From Xanthomonas indica (GTDB lineage: Bacteria > Pseudomonadota > Gammaproteobacteria > Xanthomonadales > Xanthomonadaceae), in the NCBI RefSeq assembly GCF_040529045.1, contig NZ_CP131914.1, positions 604,501-668,500 on the forward strand: 64,000 nucleotides of DNA, given 5' to 3'. Position numbers and translations under genes: made by a program. Each line of letters opens with the position of its first letter. Positions within the stretch are counted from its first letter, which is position 1. Below the pieces are notes generated by a model, which saw only the letters and a list, made by a program, of their open reading frames with translations, made no database searches and was not told where the DNA came from. Of the stretch, positions 63,695 through 64,000 are shown one piece after another.

Positions 63695-64000
63695 TCAGAA
63701 CTTGTAGCGCACCCCGATCGCGTACTGGCGGCCGGTCTCGCTGTAGGTCAGCGGCAGTTGCGCGCCGCCCGCGCTGGTCTGCACCCACTCGTAGTACGGC
63801 ACGTTGGTCAGGTTCGAGCCTTCCAGGCTGATGTCGATCTTCTCGTCGATCTTGTAGGTCAGCTTGGCGTCGACGACATTGGTGCCGCGCATGCCGTGCA
63901 TGTCGAAGCCGGTCTCGGTGGCCGGCACCTGGGTCAGGTAGCCGTCGCGGTGGGTCAGCGACACGCGGCCGCTGAAGCGCTCGCCTTCGTAGAACAGCGT
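63695..64000 (-). CDS. TonB-dependent receptor, C-terminal end (partial)
   Basis: The frame from the right edge ends at 63695. It shows the last barrel strands of a TonB receptor: LFYEGERFSGRVSLTHRDGYLTQVP, GTNVVDAKLTYKIDEKIDISLEGSNLTNVPYYEW and the terminal RQYAIGVRYKF, the outer-membrane signature with final Phe. The start lies outside the window. It transcribes toward the LamG gene, which probably degrades the polysaccharide whose products it imports. Confidence 0.92.
   Translation of the reverse strand, partial: TLFYEGERFSGRVSLTHRDGYLTQVPATETGFDMHGMRGTNVVDAKLTYKIDEKIDISLEGSNLTNVPYYEWVQTSAGGAQLPLTYSETGRQYAIGVRYKF

Noticed and set aside
59584-63831. 1415-residue plus-strand frame
   Set aside because: It is the complement of the LamG gene; Val/Gly/Ala-rich without domains.

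Overview
The window reads as chromosomal DNA of a Xanthomonas-type gammaproteobacterium (Lysobacteraceae). It is very GC-rich, has three complete TonB-dependent receptors and the end of a fourth, a Xanthomonas-style hexuronate/pectin catabolic cluster, and many copies of palindromic intergenic repeats built on GGAGCGGCTTCAGCCGCGAC. No rRNA, tRNA, prophage, intact IS or CRISPR array was seen.

Layout. 0-17.5 kb is mostly housekeeping and accessory metabolism: a two-component pair, an APC amino-acid permease with a DUF6882 partner, glycerate kinase, a WYL regulator, the rRNA methyltransferase RlmI, a TerC-type protein behind a yybP-ykoY (Mn2+) riboswitch, a rhomboid protease, an acid phosphatase, a porin / phosphate-binding-like protein / chemoreceptor operon, an AIM24 protein and a patatin lipoprotein. 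17.7-21.7 kb holds a siderophore receptor and an Lrp regulator divergent from phenylalanine hydroxylase. 21.9-31.2 kb is a hexuronate regulon: kduI, kduD, a DhuI-like isomerase, a degenerate SGNH-cupin fusion, a LacI regulator, and a hydratase plus TRAP transporter. Two identical 18-bp operator-like sites sit upstream of the two catabolic/transport operons, with the LacI gene between them. 31.5-36.5 kb has two secreted esterases, a MEKHLA protein and a membrane protein with a degenerate GGDEF domain. 36.7-41.1 kb is an iron-uptake type operon (TonB receptor, DUF3325, DUF3649-like, PepSY protein). 42-44.4 kb is another TonB receptor.

From 46.4 to 55.7 kb lies a run of about seventeen small, mostly minus-strand genes. 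Several resemble polymorphic-toxin or T6SS immunity families (Imm26, Imm41, Tdi1/DUF1851, Imm35-like, DUF1963), with no toxin in view; the Imm26 and Imm41 genes look frameshifted. From 56.1 to 59.4 kb the DNA is visibly AT-richer and carries minus-strand genes (a HEPN-like/partner pair, a CxxC protein, a GIY-YIG nuclease-like protein) separated by related GGTCAG-containing spacers, which suggests cassette-like acquisition. The window ends with a 1274-residue secreted LamG protein, probably carbohydrate-active, next to the C-terminus of a TonB receptor.

All family assignments are by eye from motifs and remembered families; no database search was run.
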